Positions 1 to 9,968 are shown, numbered from the stretch's first letter. The stretch is 64,000 nt of DNA from Marinoscillum sp. MHG1-6 (GCF_024714475.1 NZ_JAMZMI010000006.1:1-64000); one strand, 5' to 3'. Notes: generated by a model not told the origin, from the sequence alone. Made by a program: numbers and translations.

Positions 1-421
1 TATTTGAAAATATTTTTTAACACCTCCAACACCCTTTAAAAGCAATTTTCATTAAAAATATTAAGACCCTTTCAGCCCTAATTCCCCGGTCGTTTCCGTA
101 AGGGAGGGCAAAGATAGAAAGTTCCTCGATATTGCCAGACATAACCAATGAAATTTTATGTCTTTTTTCAATAATTCATTTCAAACTCCTAAACACCAAC
201 CACTTAGAACGTCATCATTTTTTTCCACAACCACTATCTGCATTTAATCAAGGGAAGAATGTGACTGGATAAAGGATATATGAAACCAGAATCCAGGCTA
301 TGAAAATCGAACCCAGCCATAGCCCCGATAGAGGCGATATCCCCGAAGCGCCGCTGAGGGATAAAGACGATAGCGGGATTAAGCCCTTTCTATGAAAAGG
401 AGTATGCTGACGCTCCAAAAA
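1..421. other. Non-coding region at window edge
   Basis: No convincing gene is visible here. It lies downstream of the minus-strand trehalase operon. The left part is AT-rich without clear structure. The right part, from about 321 to 385, carries a structured element described separately. A weak hairpin at about 400-416 (GGAG paired with CTCC, with a T-run on the minus strand) could help end the operon transcript, but the stem is too short to call with confidence. Confidence 0.6.
321..385 (+). ncRNA. Structured RNA element resembling the Bacteroidota Flavo-1 motif
   Basis: The segment starts AGCCCCGATAGAGGCGATAT and continues to ATAGCGGGATTAAGCCC. An inner stem pairs TATCCC at 338-343 with GGGATA at 358-363, and an outer pairing joins CCCG at 324-327 to CGGG at 374-377. 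The conserved blocks resemble from memory the Flavo-1 RNA motif, an intergenic structured RNA of unknown function common in Bacteroidota. The match is by eye only. It lies on the strand opposite the adjacent trehalase gene, so it is either a separate transcript or a palindromic repeat-like element. Confidence 0.42.
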
Positions 422-2047
422 CTATTCTACAGGATCTCCTGCCAGTAAGCCCAGCAAAACGCCATTAGTCCAGCCGAAGCCATCCTGCGTAGGATACTCT
501 CCTCCACCTGCAAGTAAGGTGGTATCCACGACATTGTATTTCTCCATCATTCTGCCGGTGTTGGCATAAACCTTCTTATTGATATTTACCCATCGGGTGG
601 CTATGGTATCCGACAAGCCATCGTACCCATATCGCTCCAGTCCTTTTATGCCTATCCACTGCAAGGGCGCCCAACCATTTGGGGCATCCCATTGCTGACC
701 GGACTCTATAGTAGTCGTCAACAAACCACCCGGAGCCAAAAGCTTATCACGGATCTCCCGGGACATGCGCTCAGCTTGAGCTTCAGTAGCAATACCAAAG
801 TAAAGCGGAAACATGGACGCCATGGTCAGCTGACTTTCGAGTTTGGCATCTGACCAGAGGTAATCTGTGAAAATTCCTAACTCGTCATTCCAAAAGGTAC
901 CGCGTATGGCCTCTTCTCTTTCAGAAGCTTTCAATTCATATTCATCAGATTTTTGAGTATCTCCCTTCAATTTGTAAAAGGAAGCCAATTGTGCCTCCAT
1001 GAAATAAAGTAGGCAATTGAGATCAACAGGTAACATTTCAATCGTCCTGATGGAGGCAAACTCCTCTTTGTCTTCGAACCACCTGGTACTATAGTCCCAT
1101 CCAGAGGCTGCCCCCGATCTCAAATTTCTATATAGCCCCTGTTTATTAGGAGCTTCAGATGCAAGCTCGACATCTTCCCGATACGACTCTGGTCGTGGTG
1201 TATCGAAATCATCCCAGTACCTGTTTAGAATTACCGAATCATTCAAGTACACCACTCTTCCACCAAATGGCTGTTCTTCAGTTAACTGTTCGCTTCCGGC
1301 CATCCAATAATCATATTCCTTCTGAATCGCATCTAGGTAACCAAGTGCTTGTTGCTGGCTTGTGACATTAGCGTAGAGATTAACCATCAGTGAGAAGAAA
1401 GGTGGCTGGCTGCGGCCCAGATAATAAGTTCGATTACCATTCGGAATAAATCCTACAGTTTCTATAAGCCCGGCAAAGTTATCGAGCATAGACTCAATGA
1501 GATCGATTCGGCCAGACGCCTCCAGCCCAATCATCGTAAAATAGCTGTCCCAATAATATATCTCTCTAAATCTGCCGCCTGGAACGATATATTGACCTTG
1601 AAGTGGAATCAACGTGGAATTTCGCACTCCCTCATTGGAATCGCGGATCAGCTCATCCCATTTGTTATCGAGGTATTGATAAAGTTGGAAATCGAGTGAA
1701 TCATAACAGTTGGCGCATATCCTGGCCTTGGAGTCTACCGGTTCAAATTCCGCCTGAACTGGCGGCTTAGGCAACTCAAAATTTTGCTGAACAAACGCTT
1801 TAAGATCAAAACCCTCTCTACCTCTGGATGCTTTATACTCCTTCATGATGTCCTCAGGATTTTTCAGCGGGATGCAATCAACAAATGTTTTGGAGTCTTC
1901 AAAGACCCGATTCATCTGAACCTCATGAAATAATTCCTTCATATCAACCCAGGGCTGATAATAAGTGCTTTTTGGTTTCTTGTCACAGCCAGACAATCCA
2001 ATAACAAGGCTGGCTATTACCATTAAGGAAAAGAAATGGGGTTTCAT
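422..2047 (-). CDS. treA: Trehalase, GH37 family, lipoprotein
   Basis: Predicted alpha,alpha-trehalase, hydrolysing trehalose to two glucoses. The protein is 541 aa with a signal peptide ending in the lipobox LSGC (Cys21), so it should be membrane-anchored in the periplasm or on the surface. Both GH37 signatures are present: PGGRFREIYYWDSY at 156-169 and QWDAPNGWAP at 452-461. The SGWDYSTRW block (Asp318) and the C-terminal GGGEYPTQDGFGWTNG block also fit the family. It is the last gene of the SusC-led minus-strand operon, only 10 nt after the haloperoxidase-type gene. A C-x-x-C pair (Cys111, Cys114) near the N-terminus is unusual and may form a disulfide. Family assignment is strong; trehalose as the true substrate is inferred from the family. 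Confidence 0.93.
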   Translation of the reverse strand: MKPHFFSLMVIASLVIGLSGCDKKPKSTYYQPWVDMKELFHEVQMNRVFEDSKTFVDCIPLKNPEDIMKEYKASRGREGFDLKAFVQQNFELPKPPVQAEFEPVDSKARICANCYDSLDFQLYQYLDNKWDELIRDSNEGVRNSTLIPLQGQYIVPGGRFREIYYWDSYFTMIGLEASGRIDLIESMLDNFAGLIETVGFIPNGNRTYYLGRSQPPFFSLMVNLYANVTSQQQALGYLDAIQKEYDYWMAGSEQLTEEQPFGGRVVYLNDSVILNRYWDDFDTPRPESYREDVELASEAPNKQGLYRNLRSGAASGWDYSTRWFEDKEEFASIRTIEMLPVDLNCLLYFMEAQLASFYKLKGDTQKSDEYELKASEREEAIRGTFWNDELGIFTDYLWSDAKLESQLTMASMFPLYFGIATEAQAERMSREIRDKLLAPGGLLTTTIESGQQWDAPNGWAPLQWIGIKGLERYGYDGLSDTIATRWVNINKKVYANTGRMMEKYNVVDTTLLAGGGEYPTQDGFGWTNGVLLGLLAGDPVE

Positions 2048-2057
2048 TTTTACAGGA

Positions 2058-3416
2058 TTATCGGTGTGTCATCAGTTCATTATTATTCTGGGTAGTTTTT
2101 AAATTTTCAACAACAAAATCACCAACATTATGCCCTTGTGCCACTCCATTTTCGATCGCCATCCGGTAATGAATACCTCCATACAACCGGCTAATGGCCG
2201 CCTCCTCAGAAGCTTCCAGAAACGAATTAAAGGTTCTCATCGGTAAACCAAACTCCTCTTCGGTGATGTCCTCAAAGTAAAAATCATCGCCAAAAAAGTC
2301 TGTGAGGGTAACCGCCGCCGCTCTTGAAATAACACTATGCCCACTTGTATACTCTGGGAATGGCGGTGTCTGTAGCAAAGGTTTCCAATCTTCATCCATG
2401 TATTGATTGATCAGCGTTTCCGGTCGGATGACGATGCTTCTCCATTTTTCATCCCAGCAACTTATAAAAGCATCAAAGAGTGCGATTGATGTTCTGGTAA
2501 AAGCTTCAACAGTCGTTTCAAAACCACTATTAGTCTGCCTACAGGCGATGGCTGTAATTCCCATCCAGTGCCCTCCCGGCGTGATTTTCTTGGTAGCGAA
2601 CATCGCATGGCCCTTATGATGGGATACGTAAGGATTACAATCCCAGAATTTCGCGATCTCAGTCCTTTCGTCATTCAGCTCATTACCTACATCAAACACC
2701 TCCTTCAATTCGGCATAAAATGGACTTGATTCATCCATTGTTAAAGTATGCGGAGGGGTGGGCACAAATTGATCAGCTGAATCGAGTATTAAGGTTCTGA
2801 TTTTGTTCCAATGCGGCTCAATTCCCTCCATATAATCCGGAGGGGTTGGCTTCCATGCATATGGCTCAGTTGAAATTGTATACTTGGGATAGGTCCTCGT
2901 CTGTTTGTACATATCCTGATTTGCCCATTTTAATATGTGTGCAGCGACCGTCTCCCCGTATTCTAACGAGGCATCCCGAACCCCACTACTTAATCCCTGA
3001 TCCTTCAACTGTTGATATAGTTGATCCTGAAAATCACCCAAATTTTTTTCGGTGAAAATCAAGGCCTTCCCAACAGTAAGGAAGGCATGGATACTTGCCA
3101 AATGAAGATTGACATCTGGAATTGGCTCAGGACATGGGGTTAGCTCGGTAATCTGACCCGCTAGTGAAATGAGACCGAATGCTTCAGAAGCGGCCAATGT
3201 TTCAAAGGCCGCAATGTTTGAATAAGCGTAAACTCTGCTGGCTACAGGTGGGGAGAAAATATCATATACTATCGCATCCGACAGCTTCTTTGCACATTTT
3301 TGATAAGTCTCAGCATCTTGTAGCGTGGCTTCATAGCTATTGTCTTTTTGACAAGAAGCGAAAATAAAGAGTAGCAAAAGCCAGGGGATCAACGCCAGTT
3401 TGTATCTGCTAATCAT
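2058..3416 (-). CDS. Vanadium-dependent haloperoxidase / PAP2-type lipoprotein
   Basis: 452 aa, with a signal peptide ending at lipobox Cys22. The vanadate/phosphate-binding set of the vanadium haloperoxidase and class A acid phosphatase fold is complete: Lys324-x6-Arg331-Pro, Thr-Ser358-Gly359-His360, and Ser-Arg410-x5-His416. These enzymes either oxidise halides with peroxide or remove phosphate, and the motif alone does not decide which. The stop overlaps the start region of nothing downstream, but its own start overlaps the end of the upstream VCBS gene by 4 nt, so translation is probably coupled. Its place between VCBS proteins and trehalase in a SusCD operon suggests a role in processing the imported glycan or in a linked oxidative or phosphatase step. 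Fold confidence is high; the reaction is uncertain. Confidence 0.82.
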   Translation of the reverse strand: MISRYKLALIPWLLLLFIFASCQKDNSYEATLQDAETYQKCAKKLSDAIVYDIFSPPVASRVYAYSNIAAFETLAASEAFGLISLAGQITELTPCPEPIPDVNLHLASIHAFLTVGKALIFTEKNLGDFQDQLYQQLKDQGLSSGVRDASLEYGETVAAHILKWANQDMYKQTRTYPKYTISTEPYAWKPTPPDYMEGIEPHWNKIRTLILDSADQFVPTPPHTLTMDESSPFYAELKEVFDVGNELNDERTEIAKFWDCNPYVSHHKGHAMFATKKITPGGHWMGITAIACRQTNSGFETTVEAFTRTSIALFDAFISCWDEKWRSIVIRPETLINQYMDEDWKPLLQTPPFPEYTSGHSVISRAAAVTLTDFFGDDFYFEDITEEEFGLPMRTFNSFLEASEEAAISRLYGGIHYRMAIENGVAQGHNVGDFVVENLKTTQNNNELMTHR

Positions 3417-6400
3417 AAGGCTGGGTTTAATGAAGGTTTAAACTTATATATAGATAACGGACCATTGTTTCGTAATACAACAACAAAATCCTCTCCGTCA
3501 ACATTCAGTTGAGCGACTTTTCGCATATCGCCGCTCAAATACAGGCCATGCTCCTGATTTTCAATATAAGAGATCCGCACGCCTTTGACTGAAATGAGGT
3601 CTCCATAGCTTGCATCATATTTTCCTCGCTCGACTGTAGCACCTCGAAAATTGCCGACGGACAATATCCGTTTTTCATCATTGCCCAGATCAAAAAGCTG
3701 AAAGGAATACTGAGGTGACCACTGAGCTTTAGCAGGGAAGGGGATCTTCTCAAAATGACCTTCATTATTATAAAACACACAGCTTCGAAGCTCACTGACT
3801 TTAAGGATTGTAGCCTCGGATAGTTCTTTCTCGGAGAAAAGTTCATGAAAATCCGCTTTTGCAAATGAGGTGTAATCCGGGAATTTCTTCTTGAGATAGG
3901 GTAAAGCACCTACCACATCATCCCTCTCTGCAAAAAGGTATTCTCGGTTACCGCGCTCGTAGGTAATGATCTGCTCAACCTGATCATTACCATCAAAATC
4001 TTTGATATACAGGTGTAAAGGGTTTTCATCATCGGCTTTTATTTTGGAATTGAGTCCCAGGTTACCTGCTATGATATCAATATCTCCATCCCCATCGACA
4101 TCATCCAGTTGCAATCCACACCAAAGTCCCTGATCCAGCTTTACTATTTTCATTTCATCTGAATATTGATAAATGATCTTTATACTCCCCCACTCAGTTG
4201 CCACCACAAGGTCCTGCATGCCATTCTGATCCATATCAGCCCATTGTGCTTTCGTCACCATACCCAGAAATGAAAGCTCGTCAAACCTCTCATCAACACT
4301 AAATCGTCCATTTTCATTTAACAGGAAATAGCTTTGAGGACTTATCCCATAAGCCCATGGTTCGGCTCTGGCCCCCAGGAACAGGTCCATATCTCCGTCA
4401 TTATCGTAATCTGCGGCTGCTATCGAAGAACCTGTAAGGTAAACTTCTTCGAACGCCTCTGTATCTAATGTGAAATGAGCCTGACCGTCATTAAGGTATA
4501 ATCGCGGACTTCTATACGGTGAGGGTCCCCGAAATTCATTCCCCCCACTTAAAATCAATAAATCCTCCGTACCATCACCGTTGAAATCACGGGCGATTGC
4601 ATCCACATGCTCAAAAGTAGAATCCTCCTCGAAGCGTAAACTACCAAACCCACCCATCTCATTTTGTATGAAAACCTGGGAGTACTGCCATTTTGCTCCA
4701 CCCACGAAAAAATCCTCCTTGCCATCTCCGTTAAAGTCCGCCCTTGCAAAGGCAGGCCCTTCCATAGAAACCGATTGAGGAATCAGCCCCTCTCTTTTAA
4801 AATCTATGTAGTCGTTCTCTCTATGCAGGAAGTCAACACCCATTTCATGAGCTTCATCCATCAAAACCACAGGTCGCTGGCCTGTCAACTGGTCTTGAAG
4901 GTTGATCATGTCCTCCTGATTAACCTTATAAATCTGATCAGATTTAAGGTTCGAATACTCCTTCGTGCCGGACCCGGGCCAAATCACTTTTACTTTTGAA
5001 ATAGTTTGGAATGTGTCCAATCCAAAATGCAAAACGGGCTCCACCGAACTTTCAAATCCTCGCGTTATGAAATTTTCTCGGGTAAGTACATTTCCATCGG
5101 ACAATTCAATTTGCACTTTGCATCCAATACCAAACTTATTCCTGTCGTTCCCTTCAAATCGAAACCCAACAAAATGTCGATATGGCTCCTTTTCGAGGGT
5201 GTTATTCTTATAAATAAATGCTCGCTGATTAATGTTGTTTACCACCAAATCCAAATCGCCATCCAGATCCAGGTCAACATAAGCACATCCGTTGGAATAG
5301 CTGGGTTGGTTAAGACCCCACTCGGCTGAAACATCCGAAAATTGAATTCCACCCAGGTTTTGAAAGACATAATTTGGGATGAGTACTTCCGGTATCTTTT
5401 CAGACAGCTTTAAATCTTCATTTGTGACATTTTTTTCCAGCTTCTGACTGATGGCCTCATTAGCTATGAATTTGATATAGTCGGAATCATTGATCCGGTT
5501 TTTTATCCCATTGGCTACGTATAAATCATTAAAACCATTCAGATCAAAATCTGCCAACAAGCCCGCCCAGCTCCAATCAGTGGCCTGAACATCAGAGTAA
5601 AAGGCGATATCGCTGAATTTTCCATTACCCCGGTTTAATTGGAGGGTATTTCTGGCATACTGATAGTTATATCCATAGCTCAGTTTGTACCTAAACACAT
5701 CGAAATTATCTTCTCCCTCTGAAGACTTTTGCTCCGCGTAATCACGTGGCAGCATGTCCAGAGACAAGACATCCATAGCTCCGTCATTATTAATATCTCC
5801 GATATCATTTCCCATAGAAAAACGACTAGTATGGCCCATCATGTCACCAAGTTGATCCTTGAAGGTCCCATCTTTCTGATTGATATAGAAATAGTCATTT
5901 TCATGGAAGTCATTCCCAATGTACAAATCCGGATATCCATCCTCGTTAATATCGCTCACCGCGATACCCAAACCATATCCCAGGGGTGAAGAATAGATGC
6001 CGCATGAATCCGTCACATCTTTAAAGTAATCACCATCATTTCGTAAAAAGCGATCTCCGGCCAAGGGGTGCTTTTCATATCTCAGGTCTGATTTGGTGAA
6101 AGTGCCGTGAGCATGAATAGAGTGATTCAGTTGGTACATATCCAAATCTCCATCTAAATCATAATCCAGAAAGGCCGCCTGGGTGCAATAACCCACCAAA
6201 TCTAAACCATACTTTTTAGCCATCTCCTTGAATTGAGGAATACCATTTTCATCGTTACCCTGATTGATATAAAGCTTGTTTTGGCCATAGACCTTCAAGT
6301 GACTACCTACCTCCTGCGCATAGATATCCATGAGACCATCTCCATTGACATCGGCAAATGTCACTCCTGTGCACCATTGGCTATTTCGATCCTTTCGATT

Positions 6401-6697
6401 GAGAACCTCTGATATATCTAAAAATTTAAAATCTCCCTGATTCAGATACAGCTGCGATTGGCCCTGATTGGAAACAAAATAAAGATCTGGTAAAAGATCC
6501 CCATTAAGGTCTCCGGCTGCAACTCCCCCTCCGTTGTAGAAGTACAAATAATTGAAAATGTTCAGATCTGTAGTCGGGGTGATTTCATTCACGAAATCAA
6601 TCCCTGTCTGCTCAGAAGGCAGCAATTGAAAACGAGTTTTTTCCTTGCAGGCGATCGTCAGAATAATCATCAATATGCTCAACCCACTAATACGCAT
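3413..6697 (-). CDS. VCBS/FG-GAP repeat lipoprotein with ASPIC/UnbV domain (second paralogue)
   Basis: About 1094 aa from the chosen start. Many repeats of the type D-x-D/N-x-D-G-x-x-D-L (FG-GAP/VCBS calcium-binding blades) predict a beta-propeller, interrupted near the middle by an ASPIC/UnbV-like segment and then more propeller repeats. The start at 6697 gives a clean lipoprotein signal (MRISGLSILMIILTIAC) and an 11-nt overlap with the upstream gene. A longer form from 6760 would put hydrophilic sequence before the signal. It is a tandem paralogue of the upstream gene and shares its N-terminal Q-T-G-I/V-D-F-V-N block. Such proteins often sit next to SusCD genes; binding or adhesion to glycan is the usual guess, without proof. 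Confidence 0.85.
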   Translation of the reverse strand: MRISGLSILMIILTIACKEKTRFQLLPSEQTGIDFVNEITPTTDLNIFNYLYFYNGGGVAAGDLNGDLLPDLYFVSNQGQSQLYLNQGDFKFLDISEVLNRKDRNSQWCTGVTFADVNGDGLMDIYAQEVGSHLKVYGQNKLYINQGNDENGIPQFKEMAKKYGLDLVGYCTQAAFLDYDLDGDLDMYQLNHSIHAHGTFTKSDLRYEKHPLAGDRFLRNDGDYFKDVTDSCGIYSSPLGYGLGIAVSDINEDGYPDLYIGNDFHENDYFYINQKDGTFKDQLGDMMGHTSRFSMGNDIGDINNDGAMDVLSLDMLPRDYAEQKSSEGEDNFDVFRYKLSYGYNYQYARNTLQLNRGNGKFSDIAFYSDVQATDWSWAGLLADFDLNGFNDLYVANGIKNRINDSDYIKFIANEAISQKLEKNVTNEDLKLSEKIPEVLIPNYVFQNLGGIQFSDVSAEWGLNQPSYSNGCAYVDLDLDGDLDLVVNNINQRAFIYKNNTLEKEPYRHFVGFRFEGNDRNKFGIGCKVQIELSDGNVLTRENFITRGFESSVEPVLHFGLDTFQTISKVKVIWPGSGTKEYSNLKSDQIYKVNQEDMINLQDQLTGQRPVVLMDEAHEMGVDFLHRENDYIDFKREGLIPQSVSMEGPAFARADFNGDGKEDFFVGGAKWQYSQVFIQNEMGGFGSLRFEEDSTFEHVDAIARDFNGDGTEDLLILSGGNEFRGPSPYRSPRLYLNDGQAHFTLDTEAFEEVYLTGSSIAAADYDNDGDMDLFLGARAEPWAYGISPQSYFLLNENGRFSVDERFDELSFLGMVTKAQWADMDQNGMQDLVVATEWGSIKIIYQYSDEMKIVKLDQGLWCGLQLDDVDGDGDIDIIAGNLGLNSKIKADDENPLHLYIKDFDGNDQVEQIITYERGNREYLFAERDDVVGALPYLKKKFPDYTSFAKADFHELFSEKELSEATILKVSELRSCVFYNNEGHFEKIPFPAKAQWSPQYSFQLFDLGNDEKRILSVGNFRGATVERGKYDASYGDLISVKGVRISYIENQEHGLYLSGDMRKVAQLNVDGEDFVVVLRNNGPLSIYKFKPSLNPAL

Positions 6698-9600
6698 AAA
6701 TCTCCATTTGATCATTGTTTCTGCCCACCAGCATGAGTCGTGAATGTTTACCTTGTGCAATCTTTATTTCCCGAACCTGTCCCTTCAGGAATAGTCCGGT
6801 CTGATCAAAACTGACCTCCCTGAGTCCCTGACCTTCCACAGAATAAACCTGACCGTGATTGCCATCATAAATACCTTCTTCAGGTCTTGTACCGAAAAAA
6901 TTGCCTACCACCATTATTTCATCTTCCTCATCCTTGTTAAAGTCTTCCAAGAGCATTGAGAAAATGGGAGCAATTTGAGCTCGCTGTGGTAACGGTTCGA
7001 ACCTAAAATCTCCATCACCACTATTTAGAAACACCCCCGAACGAAGTTCCTGCACCTCCAGAACAAGGCATTTTTCCAGCTGCTCAGGAGAAAAAATTTG
7101 CTCAATAGGTTGATCACGATACGAAGCGAATGACGGAAACTTCTTTTTTAGGAATACTAATTGACTCAGTAAATCATCCCTGAGATGATAGGGGTAATAT
7201 TTTCCATCCTGCCAAAAGCAGGAGATATGGTCCAGCGAACCATTCTCATCAAAATCATTGATATACAATCGGATTGGGGATGCTGATGAAGCCGTGAACA
7301 TTGAATTCGTTCCCCAATTACCACCTACAAGATCTTTATGTCCATCCTGATCAATGTCCGCTACCATCAATGACCTCCACCAACCCTTAGAATTTTGGGA
7401 AGCGCCAAAATCAGCGCGTTGCTGAAAAAAATCTCCTCGATTTTCGAATAAGGTAAGCGGCATCCAATCGCCCACAATAAACAAATCCTGATCGCCGTCT
7501 TCATCATAATCCAACCAGGTAGCATCCGTCACCATTCCAAGTTGAGACAGCGAAGAAATCCTTTGTGGAGTAACGTCAGAAAAATGGCCCTGTCCATCAT
7601 TCTCTAATAAATAACTGGAAGGTGCTATTCCATATCGTCCGGGAATACTTCTTGCACCTATAAAAATATCCGGATCATTGTCGTCATCATAATCAGCCAC
7701 ACGGATGCAGCTACCTGAAAACGCCTTAACAGGTAGTTCGCCTCTTGTGAAAGAGAGTTTACCATTATCCGATTGATTGATATAATATCGATGTTTAAAA
7801 AGGATACTATTATCTCCATTTTCAACCCCCCCACTAACTACCAACAAGTCATCATCCCCATCCAAATCGGCATCAAAAAATACAGCATCTACATCTTCGA
7901 AATCGGCATCATCAATTAATAACTGAATCGAAACTGAACGAAACCCATCATTACCGTTATTGAGGTATATAGATCCGGGATAACCGGCTGCTCCTCCAAT
8001 GAAAAAATCATCAAGTCCATCCGTATTTAAATCTGCAACTGCCAGGCACGGGCCATCCATCGACAATTGATGATAGAGCAGCCGATTATAATCGAAGTCA
8101 ATAAAATGATTTTCTATATGTGGATGGTCAAAAGGCTTTTTGGTGAAAATTGGATCCTTGGACCCGGGAGGGACCATATAACTTTTGGAATCATTGATAG
8201 AAAATTGCAAGGTGGTATCAATAGGTGGATTTGATAGGATTGTTCGTCGACTTTCGGACCACAGTATTTCCAGGCTATCTATTACCACACGATTCCCTAA
8301 ACCGAGGGAAATCGTATAATCCATTGAAGATTGAAATCCTTTGGTCGGGTAATGTTGATAGGAAATAATTTCATCGCCCAAATAGAGTTTTACCTCGGCG
8401 CCTATGGCAAACTTATTTTTCACATCACCCTTTAAGCCAAGTCGAAGAAAGTGGTTATTTGATAGTTGATCAGACTCATTTCGATAAATGAACGCCTGCT
8501 GATTGACGTTGTTCACTACGAGATCTAAGTCCCCATCCAGGTCCAAATCAGCATAAGCCGCCCCATTGGAGTAGGAAGGCTCACTCAGCCCCCATGCTTC
8601 AGATTTGTCCATATAGCGACTGGTACTATCCAGGCTAAAAACGACATTGGAAAGTGGATTGGACGGCATACGCTCATTAAAATCTTCAAACTTTACTTCT
8701 TCTCCTTTTCTTGCCGCCTCCAGGTTTTCATCGCTCGAGAAGTATTTCAGAAAGTCCTGATCCGTTACATCTTTATAAATGCCATTGGCCACGAAAATGT
8801 CTTTGTACCCATCATTGTCCATATCAAAAATCAATGCACCCCAGCTCCAGTCAGTGGCACTGACTCCAAATTGCTGTCCTACTTCTTCAAACCATCCATT
8901 ACCTGAATTAAGTTGAAGGGTGTTTTTCATAAACTGATTATGGAAACCTCTGCTCTTTTTCAAGTTGAATAAGTCGTAAGATTCAAAGCGTGTTGTTTGC
9001 TTTAGACGTTGAGGGTCTCGAGGAAGCATATCGGTAACAAAGACTTCTTCCAGTCCATCATTATTCAAATCAGCAGCGTCAGCTCCCATTGAGAAAAGAC
9101 TCGTTTGTCCAAAATAATCCTCCAGCACTTCCTCGAAACGAGAACCACCTTTGTTTAAATACAAATAATCCCTCTCGAAAAAATCGTTAGATACGTAGAT
9201 ATCAGTCCAGCTATCCTTGTTGACATCGAGCAGTGTAATACCCAATCCAAAACCTATCACACTACCATAAACTCCTACCTCCTCACTTACATCTACGAAC
9301 TTCCCAGATTCATTTTTATAAAACTTATCCCCCCCGAGCTCGTCTCTTTGATCTCTGATGTTTTCTATTGGGAGACTAGAAACTGGTCTAAAAGAGTTGT
9401 TGAGTAAATAACAGTCAAGATCTCCATCCTGATCAAAGTCAAAAAAGGCCGCATGTGTTGAAAACCCCTGATCACTCAGACCATAGGCTCCCGCTTCCTC
9501 TGAAAAACTTCCGTCCCCCTGATTGATGAATAATTCATTACCGCGATTGCCGCCATCGACATCACCGGAATTACAGACATAAATATCCAGCAAGCCATCA

Positions 9601-9968
9601 CCATTAATGTCTGCCATTGCTACACCTGTAGACCAGGGCTTATTACCGCCAACACCCGCTTCGTCTGTAATATCTCTGAAGGTAAAGTCGCCCAGATTGA
9701 GGAAAAGTTTATTTGATGAGAGGTTCGAGACCATATAGATGTCCGGCAAGCCATCCTGGTTAATATCCCCAATGCCGACTCCGCCACCGTTATAGTAATT
9801 TCTGTAGCGAAAAACATCGAGTCCCTCCTGAAGGTCCAGTTGATTCACGAAATCAACCCCTGTTTGCTCAGGGCTCATTTTAGTGAACATTTTTAAAGCC
9901 GGTTCATTTGGTTCTTTACAACCAATCAACAACAAAAGAGGTGTGCAGAACAAACACGATAGCTTCAT
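6687..9968 (-). CDS. VCBS/FG-GAP repeat lipoprotein with ASPIC/UnbV domain (first paralogue)
   Basis: About 1093 aa from the start at 9968, which gives a lipoprotein signal ending in Cys17 (LLLLIGC). An upstream ATG at 10013 would add 15 residues before the signal and is less likely. Calcium-type repeats such as DINQDGLPDIY and DLDLDGDLDLVVNN recur through the chain, with an ASPIC/UnbV-like domain at about residues 505-575. The repeats predict a large extracellular beta-propeller. It follows the susD gene by 67 nt and overlaps the next gene by 11 nt, so it belongs to the same transcript. No catalytic motif was recognised. A role in holding or recognising substrate at the cell surface is inferred from context. 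Confidence 0.86.
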   Translation of the reverse strand: MKLSCLFCTPLLLLIGCKEPNEPALKMFTKMSPEQTGVDFVNQLDLQEGLDVFRYRNYYNGGGVGIGDINQDGLPDIYMVSNLSSNKLFLNLGDFTFRDITDEAGVGGNKPWSTGVAMADINGDGLLDIYVCNSGDVDGGNRGNELFINQGDGSFSEEAGAYGLSDQGFSTHAAFFDFDQDGDLDCYLLNNSFRPVSSLPIENIRDQRDELGGDKFYKNESGKFVDVSEEVGVYGSVIGFGLGITLLDVNKDSWTDIYVSNDFFERDYLYLNKGGSRFEEVLEDYFGQTSLFSMGADAADLNNDGLEEVFVTDMLPRDPQRLKQTTRFESYDLFNLKKSRGFHNQFMKNTLQLNSGNGWFEEVGQQFGVSATDWSWGALIFDMDNDGYKDIFVANGIYKDVTDQDFLKYFSSDENLEAARKGEEVKFEDFNERMPSNPLSNVVFSLDSTSRYMDKSEAWGLSEPSYSNGAAYADLDLDGDLDLVVNNVNQQAFIYRNESDQLSNNHFLRLGLKGDVKNKFAIGAEVKLYLGDEIISYQHYPTKGFQSSMDYTISLGLGNRVVIDSLEILWSESRRTILSNPPIDTTLQFSINDSKSYMVPPGSKDPIFTKKPFDHPHIENHFIDFDYNRLLYHQLSMDGPCLAVADLNTDGLDDFFIGGAAGYPGSIYLNNGNDGFRSVSIQLLIDDADFEDVDAVFFDADLDGDDDLLVVSGGVENGDNSILFKHRYYINQSDNGKLSFTRGELPVKAFSGSCIRVADYDDDNDPDIFIGARSIPGRYGIAPSSYLLENDGQGHFSDVTPQRISSLSQLGMVTDATWLDYDEDGDQDLFIVGDWMPLTLFENRGDFFQQRADFGASQNSKGWWRSLMVADIDQDGHKDLVGGNWGTNSMFTASSASPIRLYINDFDENGSLDHISCFWQDGKYYPYHLRDDLLSQLVFLKKKFPSFASYRDQPIEQIFSPEQLEKCLVLEVQELRSGVFLNSGDGDFRFEPLPQRAQIAPIFSMLLEDFNKDEEDEIMVVGNFFGTRPEEGIYDGNHGQVYSVEGQGLREVSFDQTGLFLKGQVREIKIAQGKHSRLMLVGRNNDQMEIYAY

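Noticed and set aside
4555-5329. Open frames on both strands inside the VCBS gene
   Set aside because: They are shadows of a long repeat-coding gene with clear domains; none has a signal, family match or promoter.
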